The notes beneath the pieces were generated by a model that was not told the origin of the DNA, searched no databases, and saw only the letters and a list, made by a program, of their open reading frames with translations. The position numbers and the translations under genes were made by a program. From Paenibacillus sp. VTT E-133291 (lineage in GTDB: Bacteria > Bacillota > Bacilli > Paenibacillales > Paenibacillaceae), in the NCBI RefSeq assembly GCF_002264395.1, contig NZ_NFVA01000063.1, forward strand, positions 1 through 42,144: a stretch of 42,144 nt of DNA. Direction: 5' to 3'. Of the stretch, positions 27,039 to 35,397 are shown one piece after another (within the stretch, counting starts at the first letter, position 1; each line of letters opens with the position of its first letter).

Positions 27039-27359
27039 ATGCTTCAAGAATGTAGATTATGTCTTAAAGATAAAGTTCTTATAAATTCTCACATCAGCAC
27101 AAAAGCTAACTTCAAAATGGCTTTTAAGTACCAAGAGGTTAAAGGTAAGAGCGCTGAAAGTATAAACTTTAAGATGTATTATGAGAATACAATCAACACA
27201 AGAATCACTGAATATCAATGCCCCAATCATAGCTTAAGAAAAAAGAAAGCTATTTCAAAAATGAAATCCTATGTACCAGCACGGATATCCATTGATTATC
27301 CAAAAAATTATGAACTGATTAATTACGTAAGTTCTTATATAAAGAAGCATGATTATTGA
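27039..27359 (+). CDS. Small Cys-containing protein of unknown function, linked to the repeat family
   Basis: 106 residues with a plausible site GGGAGC about 11 bases before the ATG. 'ECRLC' near the N-terminus and 'CPNH' near residue 75 could bind zinc, and the protein is Lys/Arg-rich ('SLRKKKAISKMKSYVPARI'). Its C-terminus 'YELINYVSSYIKKHDY' recurs as remnants at 18338 and 24310, each time followed by a palindromic repeat. I do not recognise the family. It may be an intact or shortened member of a gene that moves or is copied with the repeat, or may itself be a remnant with a truncated N-terminus. Confidence 0.5.
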   Translation: MLQECRLCLKDKVLINSHISTKANFKMAFKYQEVKGKSAESINFKMYYENTINTRITEYQCPNHSLRKKKAISKMKSYVPARISIDYPKNYELINYVSSYIKKHDY

Positions 27360-27408
27360 AAACTGCTCCAGTTGAGTTGTTTTTTTATGGCCAGAATAGG
27401 GGCTTTGT

Positions 27409-27628
27409 CGGCAAAGGGACTAAGTTCTTGTCCTACAAGGGACTAAGTTCTTGTCCACACCGGACACACCGGACACACTGTCGGATGACAAGAATGTGTT
27501 CCGCATAGAACCCGCATAAATTGCGGGTTTTTCTTTTTTACGGTACATATTCTTGTCAAAAGCTAATGACAAGAATATGTACCGAATGCCGAAATAGGCC
27601 AAGAATATGTACCGTTAACCGATAATTA
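27409..27628. repeat. Palindromic composite repeat, copy D
   Basis: The left edge has two inverted units (GGGACTAAGTTCTTGTCC twice), then three short CACCGGACA repeats (~27457-27478) and a direct unit GACAAGAATGTGTTCCGC. A terminator-like hairpin AACCCGCA/TGCGGGTT with a T-rich tail (~27509-27538) follows. Then comes a perfect 18-bp hairpin (27541-27558 / 27567-27584, CGGTACATATTCTTGTCA, loop 8) and a tandem unit GCCAAGAATATGTACCG. The hairpin arms and the third unit all carry the same variant (ATATGTACCG), different from copies A-C. Confidence 0.85.
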
Positions 27629-27759
27629 ATATATTCAAAACCAAACCACCGGAAAGACGTCAAAAAAGCATGATATTACTGTAAGAGGGAGTAAGAATTT
27701 CTGGGCCGGACTAACAGGCAGGATTGTTCAACAATTTCACGAATAACCTTTAGGATAGA

Positions 27760-27782
27760 CTTTTTACGAAGTTCGTAAAAAG
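27760..27782. repeat. Isolated hairpin beside the ISL3 remnant
   Basis: CTTTTTACGAA, one base, TTCGTAAAAAG: 11-bp arms. It lies in the 300-base stretch between repeat copy D and the ISL3 fragment, which holds no gene. An ISL3-like terminal sequence (GGCTCAACCTAAAAATTAGC) is visible near 27892. Confidence 0.45.
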
Positions 27783-27923
27783 GACGTTATACGCAATTGC
27801 ACAAACACCTGAAACCATTTCCAAACACAATCGCAGCATATTGTAAATAAATTTCAATTAGGTGAAGCATGAAAGTTTTTGATTACTTAAGAGGCTCAAC
27901 CTAAAAATTAGCGGTTGATATTT

Positions 27924-28792
27924 TCATCCTAATAAGCGTAGCCGATTGCATTCGATTAAAATACCAGCTTTGTAACATCGACGATTGCGCGTGAAATAAT
28001 GTCGACGCTGATATGCTTTGATGCGATTATGTCTTCCTTCCAACGTCGCATTCGTCCAGCGGCAGCTATGGTAGTTCACAATTTCCTCTTCCCAATTTCG
28101 CATCGTTTTCAAGGCGCTTTGCATCGCTTCGTGCTCAAGGGCTTCCCCCTGCTGACACCAACGAGTAAACCCAAGCTGGGCCACATGGTGATTTGGCGAA
28201 TAATCATACCAGTGAGAAACGCCTCTTTCCATTCCCATACCTCACGCAGCAGCGGCGAGAATGCCAGCAGTTGATCTAACTGAGTTCTGCTCTTTTCGGG
28301 TAAGGAATCTGCAGGCGGATTCAGCAGGCGATGATGACTTTTCAAGATGACTTTGGCCCGGGGGAAAAGGGTAGACTGAACTGATTTCCGGACCGCCTGG
28401 ACACTTTCAATGACGCAACCGTGAACGTGGAACCGATCGGCAATTCGGAGCGCCCCCGGAAAACATTCGCTGAGCCAAGTGTGATACGTTTGAGCCAGAT
28501 CCATAACAACTGCCTTGGGATTTAGGTTCAAAAAATCGGGATGTTGCTGGGCATACGCACGTAACGCATCCAGCTTTCGCCCAGCCAGCAGGTCTAGCAT
28601 GGTTTCGCCTCGAAGATCGTGAATGCCAGTATTGTAGGTGTATCCTTTTTTGATCGCAAAGTCGTCGATGCCGAGCACCAGTTCTGGCGTGTCTTTGGCT
28701 TGACGCCAAGCCTGCTCAAGTAGACGCTCATTCTCTGCGGGCAAGGCCTCTTGATGCATGCGCTGAACCGTGCTGGCAGGTAGATCTTGCAT
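27924..28792 (-). pseudogene. ISL3-family transposase, truncated and frameshifted
   Basis: The minus-strand frame 'LVLGIDDFAIKKGYTYNTGIHDLRGETMLDLLAGRK' with 'VVMDLAQTYHTWLSECFPGALRIADRFHV' is the DDE core of an ISL3 transposase. Near 28210 one base is missing: 'VWEWKEAFLT' continues in another frame as 'WYDYSPNHHVAQLGFTRW', and 'WTNATLEGRHNRIKAYQRRHYFTRN' completes the C-terminus at 27924. The N-terminal zinc-ribbon region is absent: upstream of the Met at 28792 the frame is closed, and an IS256 element begins close by. It is not functional. Confidence 0.88.
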
Positions 28793-28848
28793 TCTCGCCT
28801 ATGCGCTGCCGTGGAGCCCAGTGCCTGGTTTACAGTCTATGACGGAAG

Positions 28849-30040
28849 CTACTCTCCTTCCCGTGTTGGTATTGTTGGATAGCGGGCTTCGAACAGCTCA
28901 TTCAGCTTCTTTTTCACCGCATCCACACCAAATCCTGGGACTACACGTTCTGCAAAGCGTTCATTGTAATCCGTCGCTTCCAAGTACACGATTTTCTCCG
29001 CCGCGTCCATATTGGTCAGACTATTCATTGGTTTGAGTCGCTTACGGATTTCCTTATTCATTCGCTCGATCGGATTCGACGTGTAGATGGCTTTGCGGAT
29101 CTCCGCCGGGTACTTGTAGAACGTCAGTAAGGTTGACAACTGTTCTTCCCATGAGGCCATTTCTTTCGGGTACAGCTTGCCCCACCGGGCTTTGACCGTA
29201 TCGAATGCGGCCCGGGCTAACTCTTCATCAGGTGCGGTATACACGGTCTTAAGGGCTTCAATGACATCGGTTTTGTGTTCCACCCGGATTTTAGGAAATG
29301 TCGCTCGCACTTTGTGAACCACACAGTGCTGCACATCGGCTTGAGGATACGTTTCTTTAAATGCAGCGTCGAGTCCCGGCAGGCCGTCAAACACCCCCAG
29401 CAGGACTTCCTGTGCACCACGGGTGTAGAGGTCTTTTAGGACTTCCCGCCAGCCCATTGGAGCTCTCTTGACCGCCGACGTAAAACCCGAGGATTTGACG
29501 ATGTCCCTCTTCAATGCCCATGGCAAAATAGATGACTTCACCGTCGACGGTGCCTCGTTTGAGCTTCACATAGAGACCGTCCAGGTAAATCACGGAGTAG
29601 CGTTGGGCGAGCTGACGCGCCTGCCAGTTCTGAATGTCCTCCAGCACCGTTGCGGTAATGTTGCTCACGGTCGTTGCGGAATAATGGCTGCCGAACATAC
29701 TTTCAATGAAACGGGCCACGTCTCGTGTGCCCATGCCGCTTTTGTACATTTGGATCACCGCCTCTTCCAGCCAGCCGTCTCTGCGTTGATACGGTTCAAA
29801 CATTTGTGTCTGGTAGTATCCTTTACGGTCTCTAGGCACCTCTAGATCCTCCAAATGACCGTATTTGGTGTGCAGACTCCGTTTGTAATATCCATTGCGG
29901 CTGTTACGCTCACCCGCTTGCTCATTCTCCATGAAGTGCTGAATTTCCGTTCTCATGATAGATTCCAAGTTGTCTTTGACAAACGTAGTGACAAGATTTT
30001 CAAATAGATTATTCATGAGATTTTCGGGTACAATAGTCAT
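28849..30040 (-). mobile_element. IS256-family transposase gene with a single-base frameshift
   Basis: The first part (30040 down to about 29455) runs from 'MTIVPENLMNNLFENLVTTFVKDNLESIMRTE' through 'YLDGLYVKLKRG' to 'ILGFYVGGQESSNG'. The second part resumes in another frame at 'GWREVLKDLYTRGAQEVLLGVFDGLPGLDAAF' and reaches 'NPIERMNKEIRKRL' and the end at 28849. The three DDE motifs are present but split. Removing one G in the GGG near 29456 would restore a full-length ~397-residue transposase. A ribosome-binding site (AAAGGA) precedes the ATG. Terminal inverted repeats could not be fixed by eye. Confidence 0.9.
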
Positions 30041-30213
30041 CGAGTAGGGTTCCTTTCTTGGTGGTTTCGCAATCCCGAGAATACCCTACTTTTTTGTTGC
30101 CTGCTAGGCTCCAAATCTTGGTACACAACTTACTTTACGCCATCCCTTTACTGAAAAAATTGCTGAATTGATAGAGAACTTTAGGGGCAAAAATAAAGAG
30201 ATACGCAAAAAGA

Positions 30214-30870
30214 TTAACCGAAAAAATCCGAGATAATGGGTGTTAAACTGACTTTTGATGGAACAATATTAAGCTTATCAGCTATTTTAGGTAATAAATA
30301 CAATGACTTAGAGAAGGAAGATCTAAAGTCGATGAGTGAAGCTTCCTTACGTTCGAAGGTGATGTGAATTGAAAGAAGTATAACGGTTACAATGAGCATA
30401 AGCGCGGGACTGCGATATATCCATGGGGACTGGCTAAGGATTTTTTCTTCAATCTGCCCTTGAAGCATTAACAGGTGGACAAACTGAAAAATACCACTGA
30501 TAACCATAAATGCTAAGATACTTTGGCTCCACTGTGAAGTGGGAAGCATATTAATGAGCATCGCGCCCGTCATCCCTGCCATCATGCCAGATAATGCCCC
30601 GTTCAGAAAGGCACCAATACTGATTATCGCCCCTATACTGCCACCTGCAATCATCCCGATAAGAACACAAATGAAAAGGGATAGCAGCAAGTTATGACTG
30701 AGTAACAAACCCGCAATCGTTCCTCCCCCAAAGCCGATGATCATGCCGCTTACCATTGGGGATATCATCGTGATCGTACTTGTAAGATTACAACGGTAGC
30801 GGTAAATGAAACCGAATGACCAACATGCCATGAAAACATAAAAGATTGTAGCAACCATCCAGCTTGTCAT
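30214..30870 (-). CDS. Polytopic membrane protein of unknown function
   Basis: 218 residues from the ATG at 30870, which has a GGGGG site upstream; an earlier in-frame ATG at 30969 would add 33 residues without such a site. About five membrane helices; the middle ones are unusually rich in Gly and Met ('PMVSGMIIGFGGGTIAGLLL', 'GMIAGGSIGAIISIGAFLNGALSGMMAGMTGAMLINML'). The C-terminal ~35 residues are cytoplasmic or exterior and basic. It is divergent from the lipoprotein gene at 31026, sharing a ~155-base upstream region, and opens the envelope/metal cluster. Family not recognised. Confidence 0.7.
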   Translation of the reverse strand: MTSWMVATIFYVFMACWSFGFIYRYRCNLTSTITMISPMVSGMIIGFGGGTIAGLLLSHNLLLSLFICVLIGMIAGGSIGAIISIGAFLNGALSGMMAGMTGAMLINMLPTSQWSQSILAFMVISGIFQFVHLLMLQGQIEEKILSQSPWIYRSPALMLIVTVILLSIHITFERKEASLIDFRSSFSKSLYLLPKIADKLNIVPSKVSLTPIISDFFG

Positions 30871-30929
30871 TTGTACAACCCCCTGTTTGTTGATAATGTA
30901 TCGTATGGCCAAAGAGAGGGATTCATTCC

Positions 30930-30946
30930 ACCCTAAAATATAGGGT
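30930..30946. promoter_or_regulatory. Palindrome between divergent genes, candidate operator
   Basis: ACCCTA-AAATA-TAGGGT, between the membrane protein gene (minus) and the lipoprotein gene (plus). A -10-like TATAGT lies at 30983-30988. The shape (ACCCT...AGGGT) recalls operators of metal-responsive regulators, but no specific regulator can be named. Confidence 0.4.
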
Positions 30947-31025
30947 AGAACTTCATAGTTTCCACACAATTTTTATGTAAAGTATAGTTAATAAAATTAA
31001 GATATTACAAATTGGAGGAAATGGA

Positions 31026-32216
31026 ATGAAAAAGGTTTTAATCATTGGATCGTTAACGTTGTTATTAAGTGCCATTTTATCTGGATGTCAAGTAGGCAAT
31101 AAAGACTCTGAAGCAGCAACCAATGAACCAAAGAGTACTACGATCTCAGAACCTTGGGTGGGGACTAAAAATACGACACGCATTAATACGTCTGATCCGA
31201 CTCAGGCAGCAGTTCTGGTCTCCCGCACACTTTGGACGGCGGAGACAGAAAATAATAGACCCTCAAGTGTGGTTTTGACCGATGTGAGTAACTGGCAAAT
31301 CGCTGCGGCTAGCACCGATTTGATTCATCACCCCAGCAATGGGCCGGTTCTCTTTTTTGGCAAAGAGAGTGTTCCTTCTGTAACAATAGAAGAGCTTAAG
31401 CGGCTGAAGCCGATGGGTGCTAAAGGGAATGAGAACATACAGATTGTTATTGTAGGGCCAGTATCGTCAAGCGTTGAAGAGCAATTGAACACCTTGGATA
31501 TGAAGATCGATAAGATTGAAGGGGACGAGCCAGCAGCTGTTGCACAGGCCATTGATGCCTATTATGCAAAAGCAGCGGGTGAGCTTCCACAGGCCGTCAT
31601 TGTTGGGTCCATGGATAGTCCTGAGTATACATTACCAGCTGTAAATTGGATCGCCCACATGCCAGAACCATTACTCTATGTGAAGAAAGACGAAATTCCT
31701 GCAGCTACAGTGGAAGCTCTGAATAAGCGCGGAGGAAAGGCGACCATCTATGTCCTTGGTCCAGACTCGGTTATATCCAGCAAAGTTGAAGAAGAATTAA
31801 AGTCTTATGGATCGGTAACCCGAATTGCAGGCGAAAATCCCTACGAAAATGCGATCGCTTTTGCCCAGTATAAAGATACTAACAATAATTTTGGATGGGG
31901 AATCACTACGCCCGGACATAACTTTTCGTTCTTGACGACAGATTCGACGATGCTGGCAATCGCTGCTGCTCCATTTAGTCATTTGGGCAAACACGCTCCG
32001 TTGATTTTTACAGAAAAGGATGGACTGCCGAATTCTGTGATGGAATATTTGATGAATGTTCAACCCAAATTTCAGAAATCACCTTCAGAAGGTCCCTACA
32101 ATCATGCCTGGGTAACCGGTGAGAGCTCAACAATTTCTGCCACTACCCAAAGTGAGATTGATGATATGCTTGAGATTTCCCCTGCATCTGGCGGAAACCC
32201 GCATTCCGGCCATTAA
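31026..32216 (+). CDS. Lipoprotein with cell-wall-binding repeat 2 (CWB2) domains
   Basis: 396 residues; lipoprotein signal (LSGC, Cys at residue 21); GGAGG site 7 bases upstream. Three CWB2-like repeats follow. The first starts 'TTRINTSDPTQAAVLVSRTLW' with 'SNWQIAAASTDLIHHPSNGPVLFFG'. The second is 'QAVIVGSMDSPEYTLPAVNWIAHMPEPLLYV'. The third begins 'SVTRIAGENPYENAIAFAQY'. CWB2 domains form trimers that bind anionic wall polymers in S-layer proteins; here they sit on a lipoprotein. The C-terminus ends in 'HSGH', a possible metal-binding tail. Start of the plus-strand part of the cluster. Confidence 0.82.
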   Translation: MKKVLIIGSLTLLLSAILSGCQVGNKDSEAATNEPKSTTISEPWVGTKNTTRINTSDPTQAAVLVSRTLWTAETENNRPSSVVLTDVSNWQIAAASTDLIHHPSNGPVLFFGKESVPSVTIEELKRLKPMGAKGNENIQIVIVGPVSSSVEEQLNTLDMKIDKIEGDEPAAVAQAIDAYYAKAAGELPQAVIVGSMDSPEYTLPAVNWIAHMPEPLLYVKKDEIPAATVEALNKRGGKATIYVLGPDSVISSKVEEELKSYGSVTRIAGENPYENAIAFAQYKDTNNNFGWGITTPGHNFSFLTTDSTMLAIAAAPFSHLGKHAPLIFTEKDGLPNSVMEYLMNVQPKFQKSPSEGPYNHAWVTGESSTISATTQSEIDDMLEISPASGGNPHSGH

Positions 32217-32256
32217 TTGTCATTCATAAACTGATATCAAATTCTTGATATCACTG

Positions 32257-32298
32257 AACAGGCTGGCACCGGTCAATTCTCGGTTGTCAGCCTGTTTT
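32257..32298 (+). terminator. Rho-independent terminator
   Basis: AACAGGCTG/CAGCCTGTT stem (32257-32265 / 32288-32296), extended inside by imperfect pairing, then TT. Just upstream is another palindrome, TGATATCAA-ATTC-TTGATATCA (32232-32253). Confidence 0.75.
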
Positions 32299-32347
32299 GG
32301 TACACATGATCCGTTGAAAGTCATGATAACCCAATCTTTACCCAATG

Positions 32348-32383
32348 TTTCAACATATTTTCTACATATTCAGTCCGTACAAT
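32348..32383 (+). promoter_or_regulatory. Promoter of lgt-regulator operon with tandem 11-bp operator repeats
   Basis: TTTCAACATAT and TTTCTACATAT are adjacent direct repeats (32348-32358, 32359-32369) replacing a recognisable -35. They are followed after 8 bases by TACAAT (32378-32383). The same layout recurs at 37498 and, in a diverged form, at 36316. Direct repeats with 11-bp spacing next to a weak promoter are typical of activation by OmpR-family regulators. Confidence 0.7.
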
Positions 32384-32445
32384 AAAGATAGCTAATCAGA
32401 TCATCAGGTAAGAAATGATAAAGTCGTATACCGAAGGGGAATCAT

Positions 32446-33240
32446 ATGAGAGTAGAATTATTTGAAATAGGCGGCTTTACAATTCGATCCTATGGAGTTG
32501 TCGTCACACTGGCGGTTTTGGCGGCGGTGGGAGTGGCATTATACATAGCAAGAGATACTTCTTTTCGTGAGCATATACCCAATTTGATGATTTACGTTAT
32601 AGGTGGGGCAATTCTTGGAGCCAGAATCTGGCACGTGTTCTTTTTTCAATGGGACTATTTTTCGATGCATCCTTCAGAAATTATTGCAATCTGGAACGGT
32701 GGGATCTCTATACAGGGAGCATTGATTGGGGGGAGCGTTACCGCAGCAGCCTATGCCCGAATCCATCGGATCTCCTTCTGGGAATTAGCAGATATGCTTG
32801 CGCCAGCAATCATATTGGGACAAGCGATTGGTCGCATAGCCTGTTTTCTAAACGGAGATGCTTTTGGTTCACCTACTAATGCGGGTTTTGGAGTCGTTTA
32901 TCCAGAAGGAACGTTAGCCTATGAGCAGTATGGAGCTGTTCCATTATGGCCGGCAGAAGTCTGGGAGGGACAGTGGGACTTTGTTGTCTTTGCTATTCTT
33001 CTTTCCTTAAAAAACAAGAAACTGCCTAGAGGTGTTCTTTTTCTATCCTACAATATTCTCTATGCAGCTGGCCGATTCTTACTGGAATATCTCCGTGGAG
33101 ATTCTCCGCGGTATGCGCTCGACTGGACAGCTGGCCAATGGACTAGTGTTTCGGTAATGAGTGTGGCTCTGGTTCTTATGGTGTACTTTATAAGAAAACA
33201 AAGACTGGATACACCGATAACTAGCGGTACAGCGGGTTGA
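32446..33240 (+). CDS. lgt: Prolipoprotein diacylglyceryl transferase (Lgt) paralogue
   Basis: 264 residues, seven predicted membrane helices. The Lgt signature is present in variant form: 'GQAIGRIACFLNGDAFGSPT' (usual GRIGNFxNGExxG), with 'IWNGGISIQGALIGG' for the substrate loop and 'GRFLLEYLRGD' near the C-terminus. At the site where other Lgt proteins usually have His or Tyr ('AI-H/Y-GGLIG') this one has Gln. Lgt attaches diacylglycerol to the lipobox Cys of prolipoproteins. Its place with a regulator and lipoprotein genes suggests a dedicated second copy rather than the housekeeping gene, but that needs the rest of the genome. AAGGGG site before the ATG. Confidence 0.82.
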   Translation: MRVELFEIGGFTIRSYGVVVTLAVLAAVGVALYIARDTSFREHIPNLMIYVIGGAILGARIWHVFFFQWDYFSMHPSEIIAIWNGGISIQGALIGGSVTAAAYARIHRISFWELADMLAPAIILGQAIGRIACFLNGDAFGSPTNAGFGVVYPEGTLAYEQYGAVPLWPAEVWEGQWDFVVFAILLSLKNKKLPRGVLFLSYNILYAAGRFLLEYLRGDSPRYALDWTAGQWTSVSVMSVALVLMVYFIRKQRLDTPITSGTAG

Positions 33241-33275
33241 AGTAGATAAAATAAAGAATGGAGAGTGTGGGTATA

Positions 33276-33989
33276 ATGTCAAAACTACAGGTATTGATCG
33301 TAGATGATGAGTGGAATATGCGGAACTTACTTCGTATTTATCTAATGAAAGAAGGATTTCGAATTCAAGAAGCTGCAACGGGTCAAGAAGCCCTGTCTAT
33401 GATAAAAAAAAACACCTTTGATATCATATTGCTGGATGTAATGATGCCTGATATGGATGGCTGGCAAGTATGCAGGGCTGTCAGAGAAACAGATACCGTA
33501 CCTATTCTGATGCTCACGGCACGTACGGAAACCAAAGACAAAATCCATGGACTTGGGGTAGGGGCAGATGATTATTTAACGAAGCCCTTTGAACCTGAAG
33601 AGTTATTGGCTAGAATGTATTCGTTAATCCGGAGGTCTACGATTACTCAAGTCTTGCAACCCCCACAATGGGTGCTGGATTTTCCAGAGTTAAATATTTT
33701 CCCGGATGCTCGAGAGATTCGTATTCATGAGGTTCCTGTAGATTTTACTCAAAAGGAATTTGATCTTCTTATGATGTTAGCCCAGAGCAAACAGCGTGCC
33801 TTTACCCGGGAGGAACTGGTTGAACGGGTTTGGGGACATGATTATGAGGGTGAAATTCGAGTGGTGGATACTCATATTAAGAATATTCGTGAGAAGCTGC
33901 ATAGAGCTGGAATGAGTTATAATCCGATCCAAACGTTGTGGGGAGTAGGCTATAAATTTCAAGCGGCAGAGAATCAAGATGCGAAATAA
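33276..33989 (+). CDS. OmpR-family response regulator
   Basis: 237 residues from the ATG at 33276 (MSKLQVLIVDDE); an upstream in-frame ATG at 33258 is less likely because the GGAGAG that could bind ribosomes overlaps it. Receiver domain with the acidic pair 'DDE', the phosphoacceptor Asp in 'IILLDVMMPDMDGW', conserved Thr in 'LMLTART' and Lys in 'LTKPF'. The C-terminal winged helix has 'FTQKEFDLLMML' and 'VVDTHIKNIREKL'. It overlaps the kinase gene by 11 bases. Probable target: the 11-bp direct repeats at 32348, 36316 and 37498. Confidence 0.9.
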   Translation: MSKLQVLIVDDEWNMRNLLRIYLMKEGFRIQEAATGQEALSMIKKNTFDIILLDVMMPDMDGWQVCRAVRETDTVPILMLTARTETKDKIHGLGVGADDYLTKPFEPEELLARMYSLIRRSTITQVLQPPQWVLDFPELNIFPDAREIRIHEVPVDFTQKEFDLLMMLAQSKQRAFTREELVERVWGHDYEGEIRVVDTHIKNIREKLHRAGMSYNPIQTLWGVGYKFQAAENQDAK

Positions 33990-35397
33990 CCGTATAGGGT
34001 TAAAACTAGGACTTGTGATCATTACTGTACTCTTGATTGTTTTGTTATTCCTGGGCTTTGCCATCGACAAAATGTTCACAAATTTTTATACCGCCGAAAT
34101 GCGAAAAGAAACCGAGGAGATTGCCTCCCACTTTTCGGTTATGGCTAATGCTGCCGATACGACATCCGAGCAGACCATGATGACTTTTGCGGAGTTTTCG
34201 AATGTTAGTATCTTTAATATTTTAGAAAATGGAAAAGTAAATCTTCACTCCGGTGTCCATGATTCAGCCGACCGAGCGTTTATTCGGAATTCTGACCTCG
34301 AAAAGATTTTTACCGGCAAAAAGGTTAGCTTGCTGTATGAAGATCCTGACGGACATCGTTATTTTGTTTCCGGTCAACCGATCTCTAGCGAAGGTGTCAT
34401 TACCTCAGCCCTTTATGTAATGTCTTCTACGGAACAAATGGAGCAATCCCTATCTGGAGTAAGGAATTTGCTGATCCTCTCCGGGATGGGGGCATTTTTG
34501 CTAGCTTTGGGAATTACGTGGATTATCGCCCAAGTCTTGTCTCGTCCGCTTTTACAAATGCAAAAAGCTACTCGTAAAATTGCTATAGGTGAACTGGAAA
34601 CCCGGATCGAGATCAAAAGTAGAGATGAAATCGGAAGTTTGGCGGAGGCCATCAATGATTTAGCGGCCGATCTTCAGCGTTACCGGGATACCCGTCAAGA
34701 GTTGTTCTCTAACATTTCACATGACCTGCGGACACCCATTACCTATTTGGAAGGGTACTCTAAAGTGGTTAGAGATCACCTCTATGAGACCGAAGAGGAG
34801 AAAGAACGTTACCTGGATATCATTTATCAAGAGGCGGTCCGGCTGCAGCATTTAGTCGATGATGTTTTCGATTTGGCAAAAATGGAAGAAGGGAAAATAC
34901 CCCTTTTACTAGAACGGATCAACATGACGGACCTGGTGGAACAGGCTGTCCAAAAAGTTGAATTGAAGAGAAAAGAAAAAAGCTTAAGCCTGTCGTTCCA
35001 TCCGTATGGCACCAGTTCTTTGGTTCTTGCAGATGGTAAACGGATGGAGCAAATCGTCTTGAATCTGCTGGAGAATGCCGTTCGCTATACAGAGAAGGGT
35101 AGCATTAATGTAGATTTGCAGTATACCACTACATCGGTAATCTTAATTGTTGAGGATACAGGGATAGGAATTCCTGAAGAAGACCTGCCTTATATTTTTG
35201 AACGGTTTTATAGAGTGGAAAAATCTCGTTCCCGTCAATTCGGGGGGACGGGATTAGGTTTATCCATCGTTAAAAAGCTAATTGAGTTACAGGGCGGGGA
35301 AATAACGGTTACCAGTAAGTTAGGCGAAGGTACCCGGTTTGAAGTTCACTTTATGCTGCAACCGAGCCATGGGGGGGAATCATGTGAAGAAAATTGA
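33979..35397 (+). CDS. Sensor histidine kinase
   Basis: 472 residues: a membrane helix (~9-31), an extracytoplasmic sensor region (~32-160) without Cys and with few His, a second helix (~162-186), a HAMP domain (~187-240), the phosphoacceptor 'FSNISHDLRTPITYLEGY' (His ~249), and an HATPase domain with N-box 'NLLENAVRYT', G1 'DTGIGIP', F-box 'FERFYRVEKSRS' and G2 'GGTGLGLS'. It is coupled to the response regulator gene. The signal is not evident; the surrounding genes point to metal or envelope stress. Confidence 0.9.
   Translation: MRNNRIGLKLGLVIITVLLIVLLFLGFAIDKMFTNFYTAEMRKETEEIASHFSVMANAADTTSEQTMMTFAEFSNVSIFNILENGKVNLHSGVHDSADRAFIRNSDLEKIFTGKKVSLLYEDPDGHRYFVSGQPISSEGVITSALYVMSSTEQMEQSLSGVRNLLILSGMGAFLLALGITWIIAQVLSRPLLQMQKATRKIAIGELETRIEIKSRDEIGSLAEAINDLAADLQRYRDTRQELFSNISHDLRTPITYLEGYSKVVRDHLYETEEEKERYLDIIYQEAVRLQHLVDDVFDLAKMEEGKIPLLLERINMTDLVEQAVQKVELKRKEKSLSLSFHPYGTSSLVLADGKRMEQIVLNLLENAVRYTEKGSINVDLQYTTTSVILIVEDTGIGIPEEDLPYIFERFYRVEKSRSRQFGGTGLGLSIVKKLIELQGGEITVTSKLGEGTRFEVHFMLQPSHGGESCEEN

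Noticed and set aside
15886..27628. Repeats considered as CRISPR arrays
   Set aside because: Units are inverted as well as tandem, at most two in a row, with no unique spacers and no cas genes.
28800..30130. TGGAGCC(C/T)AG near 28811 and, inverted, near 30110 as IS256 terminal repeats
   Set aside because: Similarity is only about ten bases and does not extend outward as terminal repeats should; element ends left undefined.
30130..30213. Short plus-strand frame 'HPFTEKIAELIENFRGKNKEIRKK' between IS256 and the next gene
   Set aside because: Could be a gene end cut by the IS, but it is too short and unlike any family I recognise.
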